Positions 1 through 11,040 of a stretch of 64,000 nucleotides of DNA are shown one piece after another. The stretch covers positions 8,123,657-8,187,656 of the forward strand of contig NC_044922.1 in assembly GCF_003576645.1 (NCBI RefSeq), in the 5' to 3' direction. The stretch's first letter is position 1. Each line of letters starts with the position of its first letter. The notes beneath the pieces are model-generated. The model made no database searches. It was given only the letters and a program-made list of their open reading frames with translations, and was not told the origin of the DNA. Made by a program: the position numbers and the translations under genes. Source of the stretch: Ipomoea triloba. Its lineage: Eukaryota; Streptophyta; Magnoliopsida; Solanales; Convolvulaceae.

Positions 1-107
1 AGTGATTTTCAAGCATTTATGAGCATAATTCACCATGCAAGGATGCTATAGACGTGATAAAACACCCTAAAATGTGCCTGATTTAAGGGTGTCTCGGAGT
101 CTTATCA
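1..107 (-). mobile_element. terminus of an LTR element inserted into the neighbouring LTR
   Basis: The left copy of the 807-bp LTR repeat stops matching its partner exactly at 107/108. Read on the minus strand, the foreign sequence begins TGATAAGACTCC at 107, a TG-type LTR start resembling the start of the interrupted LTR (TGATAAGCACC). It holds a short inverted repeat (acaccctaaa / tttaagggtgt, about 62-92). The simplest reading is that another LTR element of related type inserted here, with its body lying left of the window. Its other end and the target duplication cannot be seen, so a rearrangement or assembly join is also possible. Confidence 0.4.
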
Positions 108-916
108 TTAGACTCGTGAGTGGCCGCTATCGCGCACACACTCACTTCCTTTGGGTTTGCTACCTAATGTGGCCACAATAGGCACAAAGCTTGAAGAACA
201 TCATCCACACACAAGTTTTTCATCCAACAATCAAGAAACTCACAATTCAACTAGCAATAATATCAAACATCCACATAGATTAACCTTGGGGCCACCAATC
301 CCCTATCTAATCTACTCTAACATGCTAAAGAAACAAGAAAAAGAAAGGAAATTTCAAAGAAACAAATATTAGATTAAGAATTGGAGAGAATAGTTACCAC
401 CCTCAAGAAGAGGATCTTTTACACTTTGTTCTTGAATTTCCAATCTTTCTCCGTGCCCTTGGATCTAATCTAACCTAGAAGAAAAGGAATTTTCCCCCAA
501 GAGGGGAGAAAACCCTCTACAATTTTCAGATCTATCACATTCTAAAGTGTGCCTCTTTAGGTTTAGGGCAAAAGGGATTTATATAGGTGACAAAAGGGAA
601 CAAATTTTCCAAAATGGCCCTTGGCCCGACCAAGCATGCCACCACGCGTGGTGGTGGGCGTGGATGGTTACTAGAAAGATTCCACGCCCATCCACACGCG
701 TGTGAGGCTGCGTGGGATGATACTGCTTTGCGGCTCTGTTTTTAGCCTCAAATCCCTCTCCAACCCGTATATCTAAAAACTCTTCCTAGGATTGATGTTA
801 GAAGATTTTAATCACATCTGAGTTAAAATGCACGCAATTGTTATGATCGGATGGCAAAAAGTTACACTTCTAATTCATTTTAGACCCTTTTTAAGTACCA
901 TTCTTGGTGCTTATCA
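108..916 (-). repeat. 3' LTR, partial
   Basis: Identical by eye to 7193-7999. Its internal edge reads ...ggtgcttatca on the plus strand, so the minus-strand LTR starts TGATAAGCACC next to the polypurine tract. About 444 bp expected at its left end (matching 6749-7192) are missing, because a different sequence takes over at 107. Confidence 0.85.
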
Positions 917-932
917 AAGTTTCCCCACTTAG
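917..932 (-). other. polypurine tract
   Basis: On the minus strand the sequence just before the 3' LTR is purine-rich (aagtggggaaactt) and directly abuts TGATAAG. It follows a 'gcttgaggacaagcaaggtc' stretch that commonly precedes the polypurine tract in plant Ty3/gypsy Tat/Athila-type elements. Confidence 0.65.
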
Positions 933-1397
933 ACCTTGCTTGTCCTCAAGCAAGCATACTTTTCTAAACTCTAATCATATAAGCACCAAAAATAGTTCTT
1001 TTCCTCATTGTTAAATGATCAAGTGATGTGTGGGTGTTCGGAGTTGAGCAGGTGAAATCCCCTATACTATCTACCAAGACCGCTAAACTCATGTCAACCA
1101 AACGTAAGAAATATACTAAGGAAGTGAGGTCTCAAGAGATGGATATAACATAAAAAAGTTTGTTCACACCTTTCAAGCATGCAAGTGACAAAAGGGTTTC
1201 ACCTTGTATTTTCTAGGGGCCTCCAGCCGATCCGACTAGTGGGAACGGTGTGCATCCCTCGGCCAATTTCCAACCGAAACGCCAAAGCCCCTTTACGCAA
1301 TATAAGTGAGGGTAGGGACATGGACCGCTCATCATCATGGCTTGGGCGATCACTCTATTTTCTCAACCCCTTGGATCTCATTTTCGGGCGACCCGAC

Positions 1398-1600
1398 TTC
1401 ACATGGATCTCCATGCTTTTTCGAAGGTCAGTGCAATGGGTGCCCGAATCCAAGCGAGGTGGCTCACCTCCTCTCAATTTTCTCATCTTCCAGGATCTCT
1501 TCGGGATAACCGACTTCACATGGAGCCCCATGCTTTTTCGAAGACGGTGCAATGGTTACCCCGTATCCTGGCAAGATGGCTCACCTCTTATTTTATCTCA
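1398..1600. repeat. two degenerate tandem units inside the element
   Basis: Two units of about 110 bp share gacttcacatgga..., ccatgctttttcgaag and gcaatggntncccg blocks, then ggctcacctc (about 1399-1480 and 1511-1590). They are non-coding and lie in the 3' part of the retroelement between ORF-1 and the polypurine tract. The frames open here are repeat-driven and I do not call them genes. Confidence 0.6.
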
Positions 1601-2434
1601 GGGAGTGGCCATATTGAAGCCTTTATACTTTTCTCCATATCAACCCCTCATGCCTCTTTCTAGGGAGTAGGGATTTTTCACTCAAAGCTCACTTTAAGGC
1701 TCTCCTTTTGCCCCATGTCCTGCTAAGATTAATTCAATTTCCGAGCTTCGCAATTTTTATCTTTCTAAAACTCAAAGGATTCACACTCCCACTTCGAGAG
1801 ATCCTTGACTAAGGTCCAAACAAAATACAAGGTGAAGAAACATGCAAGCACACATAAAAAAAAAATCAATTTGGGTCAAATTGTGCAAATTGGTGCAAAG
1901 TGTAACTTCCAAAGCATATTTAGAACATTCAATTTTGGCACAATGTTAGGAGCCCTCCTAGATAGTATTGGCAATAACACGCCCTCTAGTTCCTATACCT
2001 TATCACTCAGTCAATCAACTATTTCAAGAAGCATACACCCTTTCCACACTTAAAAGTAAACATCGTCCTCGATGTTTCCATAAGGAACGGAGGAATTAGG
2101 ATATATGTTCAAAGGGTTCTACACACTCCCCTTTTCCACACTTAAAAGTGTGAACTGGGCTAAAACAATTCTAATAATTAGATCACATCCGACACAACAA
2201 CGTCATGCAACTCTTCATGTGTGATACAAGGAAATATAGCAATCAAATCAAACAGGGCATCTAAAAGGGATAAAAGAAATACTCACAAGGTGCATCCCTA
2301 TTAGAATTTTGTGCAATCTGTACTTGCCCTTCAAAACTTGGTTAGAGTAAAGGTAAAGAAATAAATGAAGAATTGAGATTCTACCTTTCAAAATTTTTTT
2401 TCTTGGATGGTGATGGAGTGGTCTCTTCTTCTCC

Positions 2435-2500
2435 TTATTCGTGAGTTGCCTCCCACGAGCGCCACGTTTAACGTCTTTAGCTAGACGAAACGTGCAAAAC
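2435..2500. repeat. conserved 'ttgcctccca...aacgtc' motif, copy 1
   Basis: The block gttgcctcccacgagcgcc is followed by a short hairpin (cgtct-ttagct-agacg). A second version lies at 4993-5050. Similar blocks are common in internal regions of plant Ty3/gypsy derivatives. Its role is unknown. Confidence 0.6.
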
Positions 2501-2564
2501 AAGACATAAACAGGAATATAACCAAAAGTATAAACAAAAATAGAAACAAAAGGATTGTCCACAA

Positions 2565-3947
2565 TCATAGTTTTGGAATTATCAAACACAAATCATCATC
2601 ATCATTTTTTTTTCTTTTCTCCAGTGCCCTCCTCTCTTCACGTTCTCTTGATGTCCTTGATCTCCCTTGCAATCTCTTCCAATTTCTACATCTGCTCAAA
2701 GTGCAGTTGATACTGGATGTTCTGGAGGGATCTCCAATCAGTAACTGGGGTAAACCACTTGGGATGTTGAAGCTTGAATGGTTGGAAGTCTGCTCCTCGG
2801 CTTGTGGTGGAGGTACGGATGGTCCAGGCTCATGGGGTGGTGGAGAATACATTGACGAGTCCACAGGCGAATACATCTCATTTGAAGATGGGGAAAGGAA
2901 TGACATCGGCGAGGGTGTGAATCCCGGAGATGTCATCGGCGTGTCGGAATGGTCTCCCGCCATCTCATGATTTTCCCTCGTTCGCGCTAAATATCTCAAG
3001 TTAAGCTTCGCAACGTCCTCGGGAGATAAAGGAACAATGTGTGCTCCTTGCAGCCTGTGTTCAAACCAATGTATCTTCATTTGATGACCTAGAGAGACAC
3101 ACAGTCCCGTCACCAATGGGCCTATAAAAATCGCCCTCGTTGACTCCTGCTGTTGCGCAACGAGCAAGTTCTTGCAGATTGAGCTCATGTTCACCGAGTG
3201 GCATGTGTCCATACTCCATAGCATGAATAGCTCTGTCTTGGAGACTCGGTCATAAGTCTCCGGCCTGTCTTCCCATGAGTGTGCGATTACCTTCCACAAG
3301 ACTCTTAGGTCCTCCCTTACAATGTGAGAAACTCTCACTCTCGACCCAATTCAATCAACTCTCGGGCTTGCGATCATCGACCAATATTCTCTTGGGGTGT
3401 CTCTATCTCCAAAATCGTGTCTTAGCCTTCGATACCAGTGCTTTGACTGGTCATCTTCCTCGTAAAATCCTAAGAGAGCGCCCAAGCGATTAGCCGAAAT
3501 GTGATAGTCCTGGTTGAAAAGCCGAAATTTGATAGTCGGGCTGTAGAGGTCTCCGGTCACTCCTTCAACATGCAGACTTGCGATGAACTCATGGACCAAG
3601 GGAATGAAGGTATCTTGCCTCCAGCTCAACAAATTATTTCAATAAGGTTCGTGGATTAACCTTTCCAGTCCATATTTACATTCAAAATCTTCCAGAACTG
3701 TTAAGTCAACGTACTTCCACTGCACAATTGGGAAGTTAAGCAACTGTCTGTATCGACCTAACATAGTCGGTGTCATTAGCAGGATTTGGTTTCCTGTAGG
3801 CACTTCAATGTAGGTAGTCTTTGTGTTCCTTGCGTTGTTCTCTTCCTCCGGTGCATTTCCTTTTTGGAGCCTCCGAACTATTTGTTGTGCAAGTTCATTT
3901 GGAGAAGACATTTTTCCTATAACATAGACAAGCAAAGCAGCATACAA
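2565..3947 (-). pseudogene. Athila ORF-1-like retroelement protein with two nonsense codons
   Basis: One reading frame runs from 3947 to 2565, broken only by TGA codons at 3639-3641 and 3351-3353; all three pieces are in the same frame. The likely start is the ATG at 3911 (MSSPNELAQQ), just after a plausible splice acceptor (ttatag/GAAAAA at 3917). The middle part (HISANRLGALLGFYEEDD..., then MLWSMDTCHSVNMSSI) resembles the Athila ORF-1 / plant retrotransposon ORF-1 type; that match is from memory. The C-terminal part is Pro/Ser-rich and ends in a basic Arg/Glu stretch. Its function in this element class is not settled. Confidence 0.6.
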
Positions 3948-4527
3948 GGAAAAACATTTTCACTTTGAACATGAATGTGAACAATATTGCACATTTTAAA
4001 GAAGGGATAATAAAAATCCATTGCATGTAACATCATTTTGGTATTTATCAATGATTCTATCATACACATGCAATGATTAGTTCATTCTACTCCATACTCA
4101 TCTCATAGTCAAAAGGTCAACAAATGGTCAACTTCATCTTCTTCCTCAAGACTAGCTTGAGGTTGAAAAATGGAGAAAACATGGAAGTTAAAATTGGACC
4201 AAATAACAAGTTGGATATAACAATGTGGTGCCTAGAGAGTAGGAAAGTTGCAAACTTCGCCCATCATGCTCACTATATCATCATGGATCTCATCATGACA
4301 AGAGAATGCCCAAATCATACAATTTCAAGATCTAGTCACAAAGAGATGGTAAAACATGGAATTTCTAGTGTATAGAAGCAATGTAGGCCAATTACAAGTC
4401 TAATAAGTCATTTCACAACAATATATCTCAAGAAAAATCTTAAACAAGAAAAACCCATGGAGATATGCTTCAAGGAGAGTAAGTTCTTCATTCAAACAAG
4501 TAATAGCAAAAGAGAATATGTTCTTAC
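3917..4527 (-). other. candidate intron in the leader of the ORF-1 transcript
   Basis: On the minus strand a strong donor (CCAAG/GTAAGAAC, GT at 4527) and an acceptor (gttatag/GAAAAA, AG at 3917) bracket about 611 bp. Splicing would place the ATG at 3911 five bases into the second exon. Together with a TATA-like box near 4651-4660 this gives a complete promoter-leader-intron-ORF layout. Inferred from signals only. Confidence 0.4.
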
Positions 4528-4639
4528 CTTGGAAATGACTTAGGAAGATCAAGAGAAGTTGAAAAACTTGGAAGGAAATGCTTTAGAGTTGTGTGTTTTC
4601 AGCTTGAGGGAGATTTTAGCTCGTGGTGGTGAAGAAATT

Positions 4640-4790
4640 GGGTAGGGAAGGGTTTTAAACTATTTCGAGCGAAAATTTCGCGAAAAATCTAGTGCCCGTC
4701 CACGCACGTCACCACGCGTGGTGGTGGGCGTGGGAGCTTACTGGTTCATTTCCACGCCTGCTCACACGCGTGTGAGTGGCGTGGCAGGTG
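4640..4790 (-). promoter_or_regulatory. internal copy of the LTR promoter module
   Basis: The palindromes caccacgcgtggtg (4710-4723) and cacacgcgtgtg (4763-4774) lie in the same order and at the same 54-bp spacing as in the LTR (639-654 and 693-704). On the minus strand a TATA-like gtttaaaacc at 4651-4660 lies about 50 bp downstream, as the LTR's TATATAAAT does. This could drive the ORF-1 frame at 3911-2565 separately from the LTR. Confidence 0.45.
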
Positions 4791-4992
4791 TGATATGCAG
4801 AATTTTACCTCGATTTTTCTTTCCTTCCTTTGCTAATGATGATGATTGTCGATCGATTGCGGCAATTTGTAACTCTCGGGTTGATGATCTGTACTTGTTA
4901 GCTTAACGGAGGTTATAGAAACATTATTGAAATAACGATAAAGAAAATTATATTATAAATAATAAGAAAAACTTAAGGAAATGTAAGATAAC

Positions 4993-5050
4993 ATTGGGAC
5001 TGCCTCCCAAGTGCGCCATGGTTTTACGTCTCCTGGCCAGACGTAATGTG
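4993..5050. repeat. conserved 'tgcctccca...acgtc' motif, copy 2
   Basis: Block gactgcctcccaagtgcgcc, then an inverted repeat acgtct-cctggcc-agacgt. It matches the layout at 2435-2500. Each copy lies a short way downstream of one of the element's two ORFs on the minus strand (5053 and 2565). Confidence 0.6.
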
Positions 5051-5052
5051 GC

Positions 5053-6544
5053 CTATCCTTCAAGGCACACAGATTTTGGGACCTTACCAAGCGTCCCGTG
5101 AACTTTAGATTCAAGGTATGCCCGAAGATGGGGAACATCCTTGAATTCAAACGCAAAGAAGGGGAAAGCATATTGTATTGATAAATAAGCACGGGGTACT
5201 ACCCTAAGTTGTTTAAGGATAGCATGCCTCTCTTCTCCCTTCTCGTTATGGATTCCATCCCTCAAAAAATTTTCCTTAAAAACTTCCCAGTGAACACACT
5301 CACCGCTATCTATCTCACGTGAAGTGTCTACACCCTCTCCCGAATCATCAAATTCGCATATCTCACTTTCACAAGAATAAAAAGAATTGATATCATCCTC
5401 ACTCCCCAAATCATCGCAAAATTGTAAGGAATCACACTCCCATGAGCAAAAGGAAACTTTGTCACACTTATCAAGATTACCATTATAAATCTTAAAGGAA
5501 TCATCCTCACAAACATCATAAGAATTTTCAATTAGAGTTGGAGTGAGAGTTTTACCTTGTGCGGGGTTTTCTTCTTCCCACACGATCTCAATATTGTCAT
5601 CGTCTTCACTCTCAATCTCTTCCCATTGTTGCGTGTTCAACTCAAGAGTCGAAACTTCTTGGAGTACCGGGGTCTCAAGTTCTGTGCATCCTTTGACACT
5701 CACCTCTTCATCATCAATCGTCTTTTCCATCTTGTCATTCTCTCGCCGGTTGGTCTCCATTGTCAGGTGGTCATTTGTGACAGGATTGTCAACCATTGGT
5801 AGCATTTTCCTCATGAGTTCCTCCGACATCGATAGCATTTTGGTCTCGATTTCATCCAGTGGAAGTCCTTCCTCACGAAGAGCGACAAGATTCTTCTTCA
5901 TTTCGCTTCTAATCTCATTTCTTAGATTGATGGTATCTTCTTTGGCCATTTGTATGAACATTTCTAATTTTTCTTTCAAGATTTAGATTTCATCATTGAC
6001 CGGTGGAAGGTACTCATAAGATTGTATAGGTTGGGTGAAATTTTGAGCAAAAAGGTGGTGTTTCATAAAAATATCTATCATTTTGTTGTGGTGGGGGTGA
6101 ATAGCTAGTATTGGTGTAAGAATGAGAATACCAATGTCTCTCAAGTTGATGGTTTGATGGAGGGTTATAATGAAGTGGAGGTTTAACGGTAGTAGGAGTT
6201 ATGGCCTCTAATGCCAGTTCACAACTTGGATCAATCTCCTTCATGACTTGAATAAGTCGGTTGTTAATACTCTCCGCTATTGAGCTCAAGGATTCCTCTC
6301 CGTCTTGATATGTTGGTTTCTCAGTTCTCTCATAATTAAGCATAGAGGATGTAGCATAAGGATATGGTTCGTAGTTAGGATAAGTGAAAGTGCTCGGGTA
6401 AGGTGGGTATGTATATTGGGATGGTTGGTATAAATAAGGATTTGGATAGTACTGTGGGTGTTGTTCATAGGTTTGAGGTGGAATGTGTCTTGTGTATGGT
6501 CTTCCATGGTATGGGTAACCATGGGGATATGTGTAAGCACTCAT
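5053..6544 (-). pseudogene. gag-like first ORF of the LARD-like element, frameshifted
   Basis: The first ATG after the primer binding site is at 6544 (MSAYTYPHGYPY). About 170 codons are very rich in Tyr and Pro; the frame then shifts near 6050 and meets a stop in the ...PPVNDEI / ILKEKLEM region, and a second open stretch runs 5979-5053. That part starts with a Lys/Glu-rich helical segment, is strongly acidic, and ends with KDVPHLRAYLE. Position (5' of the element) and composition suggest a gag-derived structural protein, but there is no CCHC knuckle and I recognise no domain. As the LTRs are identical, the breaks did not prevent recent movement. Confidence 0.5.
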
Positions 6545-6725
6545 TTGTAAGCTTCAATTGGTTAGTAGTAGAAAATTTCCTGCGCAAGCTTAACAAACAA
6601 CAAATATTTCGCAACTAAAAGTAGTTGCAAGTGAGCAATGATATGTTCAAGATAAATAAGCTCACTTCTCTAATCAAGTAATAAAAATAAGAAAATAAAA
6701 CAAACAAAAAGAAAGAACCATTTGA

Positions 6726-6745
6726 CATCCCCGGCAACGGCGCCA
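6726..6745 (-). other. primer binding site, tRNA-Asp
   Basis: On the minus strand this reads tggcgccgttgccggggatg, matching the complement of the 3' end of plant tRNA-Asp in 19 of 20 bases (tRNA sequence from memory). It lies three bases from the LTR end at 6749. Confidence 0.85.
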
Positions 6746-6748
6746 TTT

Positions 6749-8001
6749 TGACAAGGATGTGAGTATATAGTGAGGTGAATGTGGTATGGAAGGTGTTAAA
6801 ACGAAAAGTCAAGACTCCCCGAGTGTCGTGTCTCTCAGGGATGGCGAATGGGAACCGAATTAGTGTGTTGGCATTTGAGAGGTTGAAAGATAAGAGTTAC
6901 GGGAATGGCTAGGGTAGGATTCATTTGTAAGAAGGTGGAAAGGTTGATAGGGGTTGTGTAAAATAAATGGAAAGGCGGAGATTAGGGCTTTAGGCTTCTC
7001 TATGTGGTCTATCTTTGTTTGGAATTGCGAGCAAAGATGTGGAATAGACTAGGGAGTTCGTGGCACTTCACCAAGTGGCGTCACACTTTGGACTCCCACA
7101 TCCTCATTCGGTTGGGGCATTTCATCGAACACTTTGTCTACCACTCCTCTCGGACGTCGTCCTTTCAAACTAAGGGCGGAGATGTGGGTGAGTTAGACTC
7201 GTGAGTGGCCGCTATCGCGCACACACTCACTTCCTTTGGGTTTGCTACCTAATGTGGCCACAATAGGCACAAAGCTTGAAGAACATCATCCACACACAAG
7301 TTTTTCATCCAACAATCAAGAAACTCACAATTCAACTAGCAATAATATCAAACATCCACATAGATTAACCTTGGGGCCACCAATCCCCTATCTAATCTAC
7401 TCTAACATGCTAAAGAAACAAGAAAAAGAAAGGAAATTTCAAAGAAACAAATATTAGATTAAGAATTGGAGAGAATAGTTACCACCCTCAAGAAGAGGAT
7501 CTTTTACACTTTGTTCTTGAATTTCCAATCTTTCTCCGTGCCCTTGGATCTAATCTAACCTAGAAGAAAAGGAATTTTCCCCCAAGAGGGGAGAAAACCC
7601 TCTACAATTTTCAGATCTATCACATTCTAAAGTGTGCCTCTTTAGGTTTAGGGCAAAAGGGATTTATATAGGTGACAAAAGGGAACAAATTTTCCAAAAT
7701 GGCCCTTGGCCCGACCAAGCATGCCACCACGCGTGGTGGTGGGCGTGGATGGTTACTAGAAAGATTCCACGCCCATCCACACGCGTGTGAGGCTGCGTGG
7801 GATGATACTGCTTTGCGGCTCTGTTTTTAGCCTCAAATCCCTCTCCAACCCGTATATCTAAAAACTCTTCCTAGGATTGATGTTAGAAGATTTTAATCAC
7901 ATCTGAGTTAAAATGCACGCAATTGTTATGATCGGATGGCAAAAAGTTACACTTCTAATTCATTTTAGACCCTTTTTAAGTACCATTCTTGGTGCTTATA
8001 A
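6749..8001 (-). repeat. 5' LTR, complete (about 1253 bp)
   Basis: On the minus strand it should start TGATAAGCACC. Here the outermost bases read TTATAAGCACC, so one terminal base differs from the 3' copy. It ends ...CACATCCTTGTCA beside the primer binding site. 7193-7999 repeats 108-914. Confidence 0.8.
7662..7670 (-). promoter_or_regulatory. LTR TATA box
   Basis: TATATAAAT on the minus strand (same at 577-585 in the other LTR). Two CGCG-centred palindromes, ccaccacgcgtggtgg (7724-7739) and cacacgcgtgtg (7778-7789), lie 55-130 bp upstream of it and look like regulatory elements of the U3 region. Confidence 0.6.
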
Positions 8002-9977
8002 GTTCTTTGGGAATGACTTCAGGCAGGATTGGGGCACCAAGAAGTTCTTCGTGTGCAATTTGTCTTGCTGGCTTGGCGTCGGCGTTGACCTGTAATGTTT
8101 CATCATTGGTGGATGGTGGCAACGCCTCGGCTTCCTCGCCAACAGCAGGTTGAGATCCAGCGATCACTTCGGCTAGATTTTCACTTACCACCTCGTCTGC
8201 TCTTGCAGGTTCTTGTGGGAGAGTGGAAACTTGAACATTCACATGTTCTTGATGAGATAGACCATCTTCTTCACCTTCTCTAACCAGTAAGTTGTTTTCC
8301 TCGATTAGATGCATTTGGGGCTTATGAACATCTATTCGATCACTTCTTTTCATGGACTCGGCTTTATTGTCAGAATCAGCTTTCCCCTCAGAAGATTCCT
8401 CAGATGATGAATACCATGATAGAGACCGTTGAGGAAGTTCCACAAATGGTTTCTTTGGAGGTGGTCCCTGAACACGAGCTCTGGTAGCTGATGGCTCGGG
8501 TTCCTTTCTTTTCTGAGCTTTTGGAAAGAGTCGATCAAGAGGAAGATCATCATCCTTATCAACATCATCAATCAGATGAATTTCCTCTTCTGCGGGTAGA
8601 ACAGATGGTTTTTGTGAAGGTTGATCATTCACGACTATGCCTTCTGCTTGAACATCCTCTTCAAGAGTACGGACCGGTAGATTCGACGTTGATATCACAA
8701 CGTTTCGATCATCTGCATCAATTTCAGGGATATGAACATCTTGTACATTCTCGACCATCACCTCGGCTTGAGCAGGTACTTGAGTTAGTTCAGAAGCATC
8801 AACCTATTGATTCGATGCATCTATAGGTGTAGAAGTAGATGGTGCTTTCTTTTAACTTTTCGAGGGTCTTTTTGAAGGCTCACCCTTCCTCTTCTCTGGT
8901 GCTTTTCTCTTCTTCTTTGATGGCTCGGTTGTCTTAGAGGTCAAGGCATTCTTTGCTACCGGAGCGCTCCCTTTTTCAGCATGGTTTTAGATTTTTTTTT
9001 CTTCTTTGCCTAGGCCGATACATCCACTTCAATTTCAACAGCTCGTCTAACATCATAGTTTTGAGGCTTCGACTTCATATGGAAGTGCATTCTGTGGGTT
9101 GGGGTACCAATATGAAGTGGAACACCCTTAGATTTTAAAATATCTAAGATTTTAAATTCAAAACCTAATGCCTTTTTAAACCATCCTGTGCTCGGGATCA
9201 TTCCTCCTCTTGACATTTTCCTTTACAAATTCATAAACTATCTGAGACCAATCTACGGGATAGTTTTCCAATAAGGCACTGAGCATGCACAATTTCGCCT
9301 CTGAAATGTCTTCAGTCCCAGATTGTTTGCTCTCAACTATTTTGTTCAAAATATCCACAGTGAACTCATAGTTCATCTTTAGCATCTTCTTCTTGATAGG
9401 AAAAGGGACAAAGTCGAGTTGATCTTGAGCTTTAATGTTTGCTCACAACTTGGTTTTATCATAAGGATGCTGAGAGCAATCAGTATGAAAACCCTCATCT
9501 CAGTTGGGAAACTGAAAGATTGTTCGTATATCACCATGGACAATAGTGACGTCCATCCCATTAACATTTGATCGAATCTCATCGATCCATGTTTCTTCTC
9601 GTCTTTAGGAATACTGTTGTTGATGTAGAATTGGGAAATATCTGGAAAATGAATCTCCTTAGGGTCAAAAGTAACGGAAGTGTACAACCCTCCATGCTTG
9701 AGGCTTTGTAAAACTTTCTTCCCGAACTCCTTATTCAACACATATGTCATGAACCCATGAGGATCAAATATTGATCATGCCCTGACATCCTTCTTTGAAA
9801 TAAAGAAGTTAAAAACGTATTCATCAGATATTCTCAAGCATGACGAACTCCTCATCAGATATTCTCAAGCATGACGAACTCCTTGTTCTGTTGTTCTTCG
9901 CCTTGTTGTTCTTCAGTGTGATGATCTTTTGGATGAGTATCGGGCTGATCTCTTGAAGGATTATCTGAGGATGCCAT
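8002..9977 (-). pseudogene. decayed plant transposon-type ORF, cut by the LARD-like element
   Basis: The frame begins at the ATG at 9977 (MASSDNPSRDQ) and continues leftward with several stops and shifts. Readable parts include YVFNFFISKKDV, then IHFPDISQFYINNS near 9630, then VDWSQIVYEFV near 9240. A Lys-rich, NLS-like stretch follows near 8870, and a long acidic/Ser-rich C-terminal part (8761-8002) runs straight into the LTR at 8001. A 31-bp tandem duplication at 9826-9887 shifts the frame early. The middle recalls the 'putative plant transposon protein' family (from memory, not certain). No catalytic motif is visible. Confidence 0.4.
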
Positions 9978-10897
9978 TGTTGGATATTGAGAGAACTTTT
10001 GAAAGCTTTGGAGGGAATAAACTACTTAGGGTTGAGAGGTAAATGATAGAGTGAAAGGATATAGAAAGAATATTTGGCAGTACTTATATGAGAGGTATCG
10101 AGTTGGGTAAAGCTATATGGGCTTGGGTAGAATTTATGGACATAAAACAAAAGACCATAAATACCCTTAGTAAAGAGGGCAAATGGGGAATCTTTTTCAC
10201 ACGGTGAGAATAATTTGAGAAGGAAATTGCTTTATTCATGATGAAGGCATTAAATGATGAGAGATAATATTACTTGAGAGTCTGATAGGGCATTTAATAC
10301 CCGTCCTCTCACTCTGACGGTTTGGAAGCTCGTGAGTAAGTGGAGCGCCTTTCCTGTACCACAATAATCCTCCTTCAACACGTGTCTTTAACTGATCATT
10401 CACCCCTTGATCTTCATTGATGAATCAATGGTTGAGATATGATTTTGGTTCATTATCTCAACTTTTCCTTTTGCCAATACTTCGTTCTCATATGATCTCG
10501 TCCTCTCTATCCTCCTCATCATTTTTTAATTATCCAGTTCTCGTGTTATTCAAGAGTTCGTCCTTTCATAATAATTCGACCAAGAATATTTTGATATACT
10601 TCTGAAATTTTGTCTTTTGGTCTTTCCATTACTTCTCATCCTTGACACTAATTCATCTTCAGAAGATCGAATTGTTGTGTTATCATTTCCAACACTTTTG
10701 ACGTTAACTTGTAGATCTTCTCTTGTAGTCATATAAGTTAAATCATATGTTCGTCCTTTTGAGATAAGGTAACTCTATTCTTCTAGTAAACTTAAAGCAA
10801 TGATGAGACAAAGATCAAACAAGAAATTATTATTATTATTTCGAAGGGGAGAGAACTACATAAAGAAACATAGAGAACATACATCATCAGAAAGACA
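9978..10897. other. no gene seen; upstream flank of the decayed ORF
   Basis: AT-rich DNA without a supported gene. The part next to 9977 could be the 5' flank of the minus-strand pseudogene; a TATA-like catataag occurs near 10090 on the minus strand. Nothing else stands out before the inverted repeat starting at 10898. Confidence 0.4.
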
Positions 10898-11040
10898 TCT
10901 ATTTTATTAAATACAATCATTTCATATAGCATTTGTGCATTTCTACAATGAAGATGATAACGATAATAATAATTTCATTCTAATATAATTAGAACTTTTG
11001 TTTTGTACATCTATCCCTAGTTATAATAACAACAATTTGT

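Larger units (their letters stand above)
108..8001 (-). mobile_element. non-autonomous LARD-like LTR retrotransposon, Athila/Tat type
   Basis: Two direct repeats (108-914 and 7193-7999) keep a constant offset of 7085 with no indel and no substitution that I could see. A primer binding site matching the 3' end of plant tRNA-Asp lies at 6726-6745, three bases inside the LTR end at 6749. A purine-rich tract on the minus strand adjoins the other LTR at 917. The element is therefore on the minus strand. The internal 5.8 kb holds a gag-like ORF and a second ORF resembling Athila ORF-1, both with stops, and no protease, reverse transcriptase or integrase. It must have moved using enzymes supplied in trans. 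A tRNA-Asp PBS is typical of Athila elements; the exact clade is inferred. Confidence 0.85.

Noticed and set aside
1179..1670. 163-codon open frame in the first retroelement
   Set aside because: It runs through two degenerate tandem units, is on the strand opposite to the element, and has no domain.
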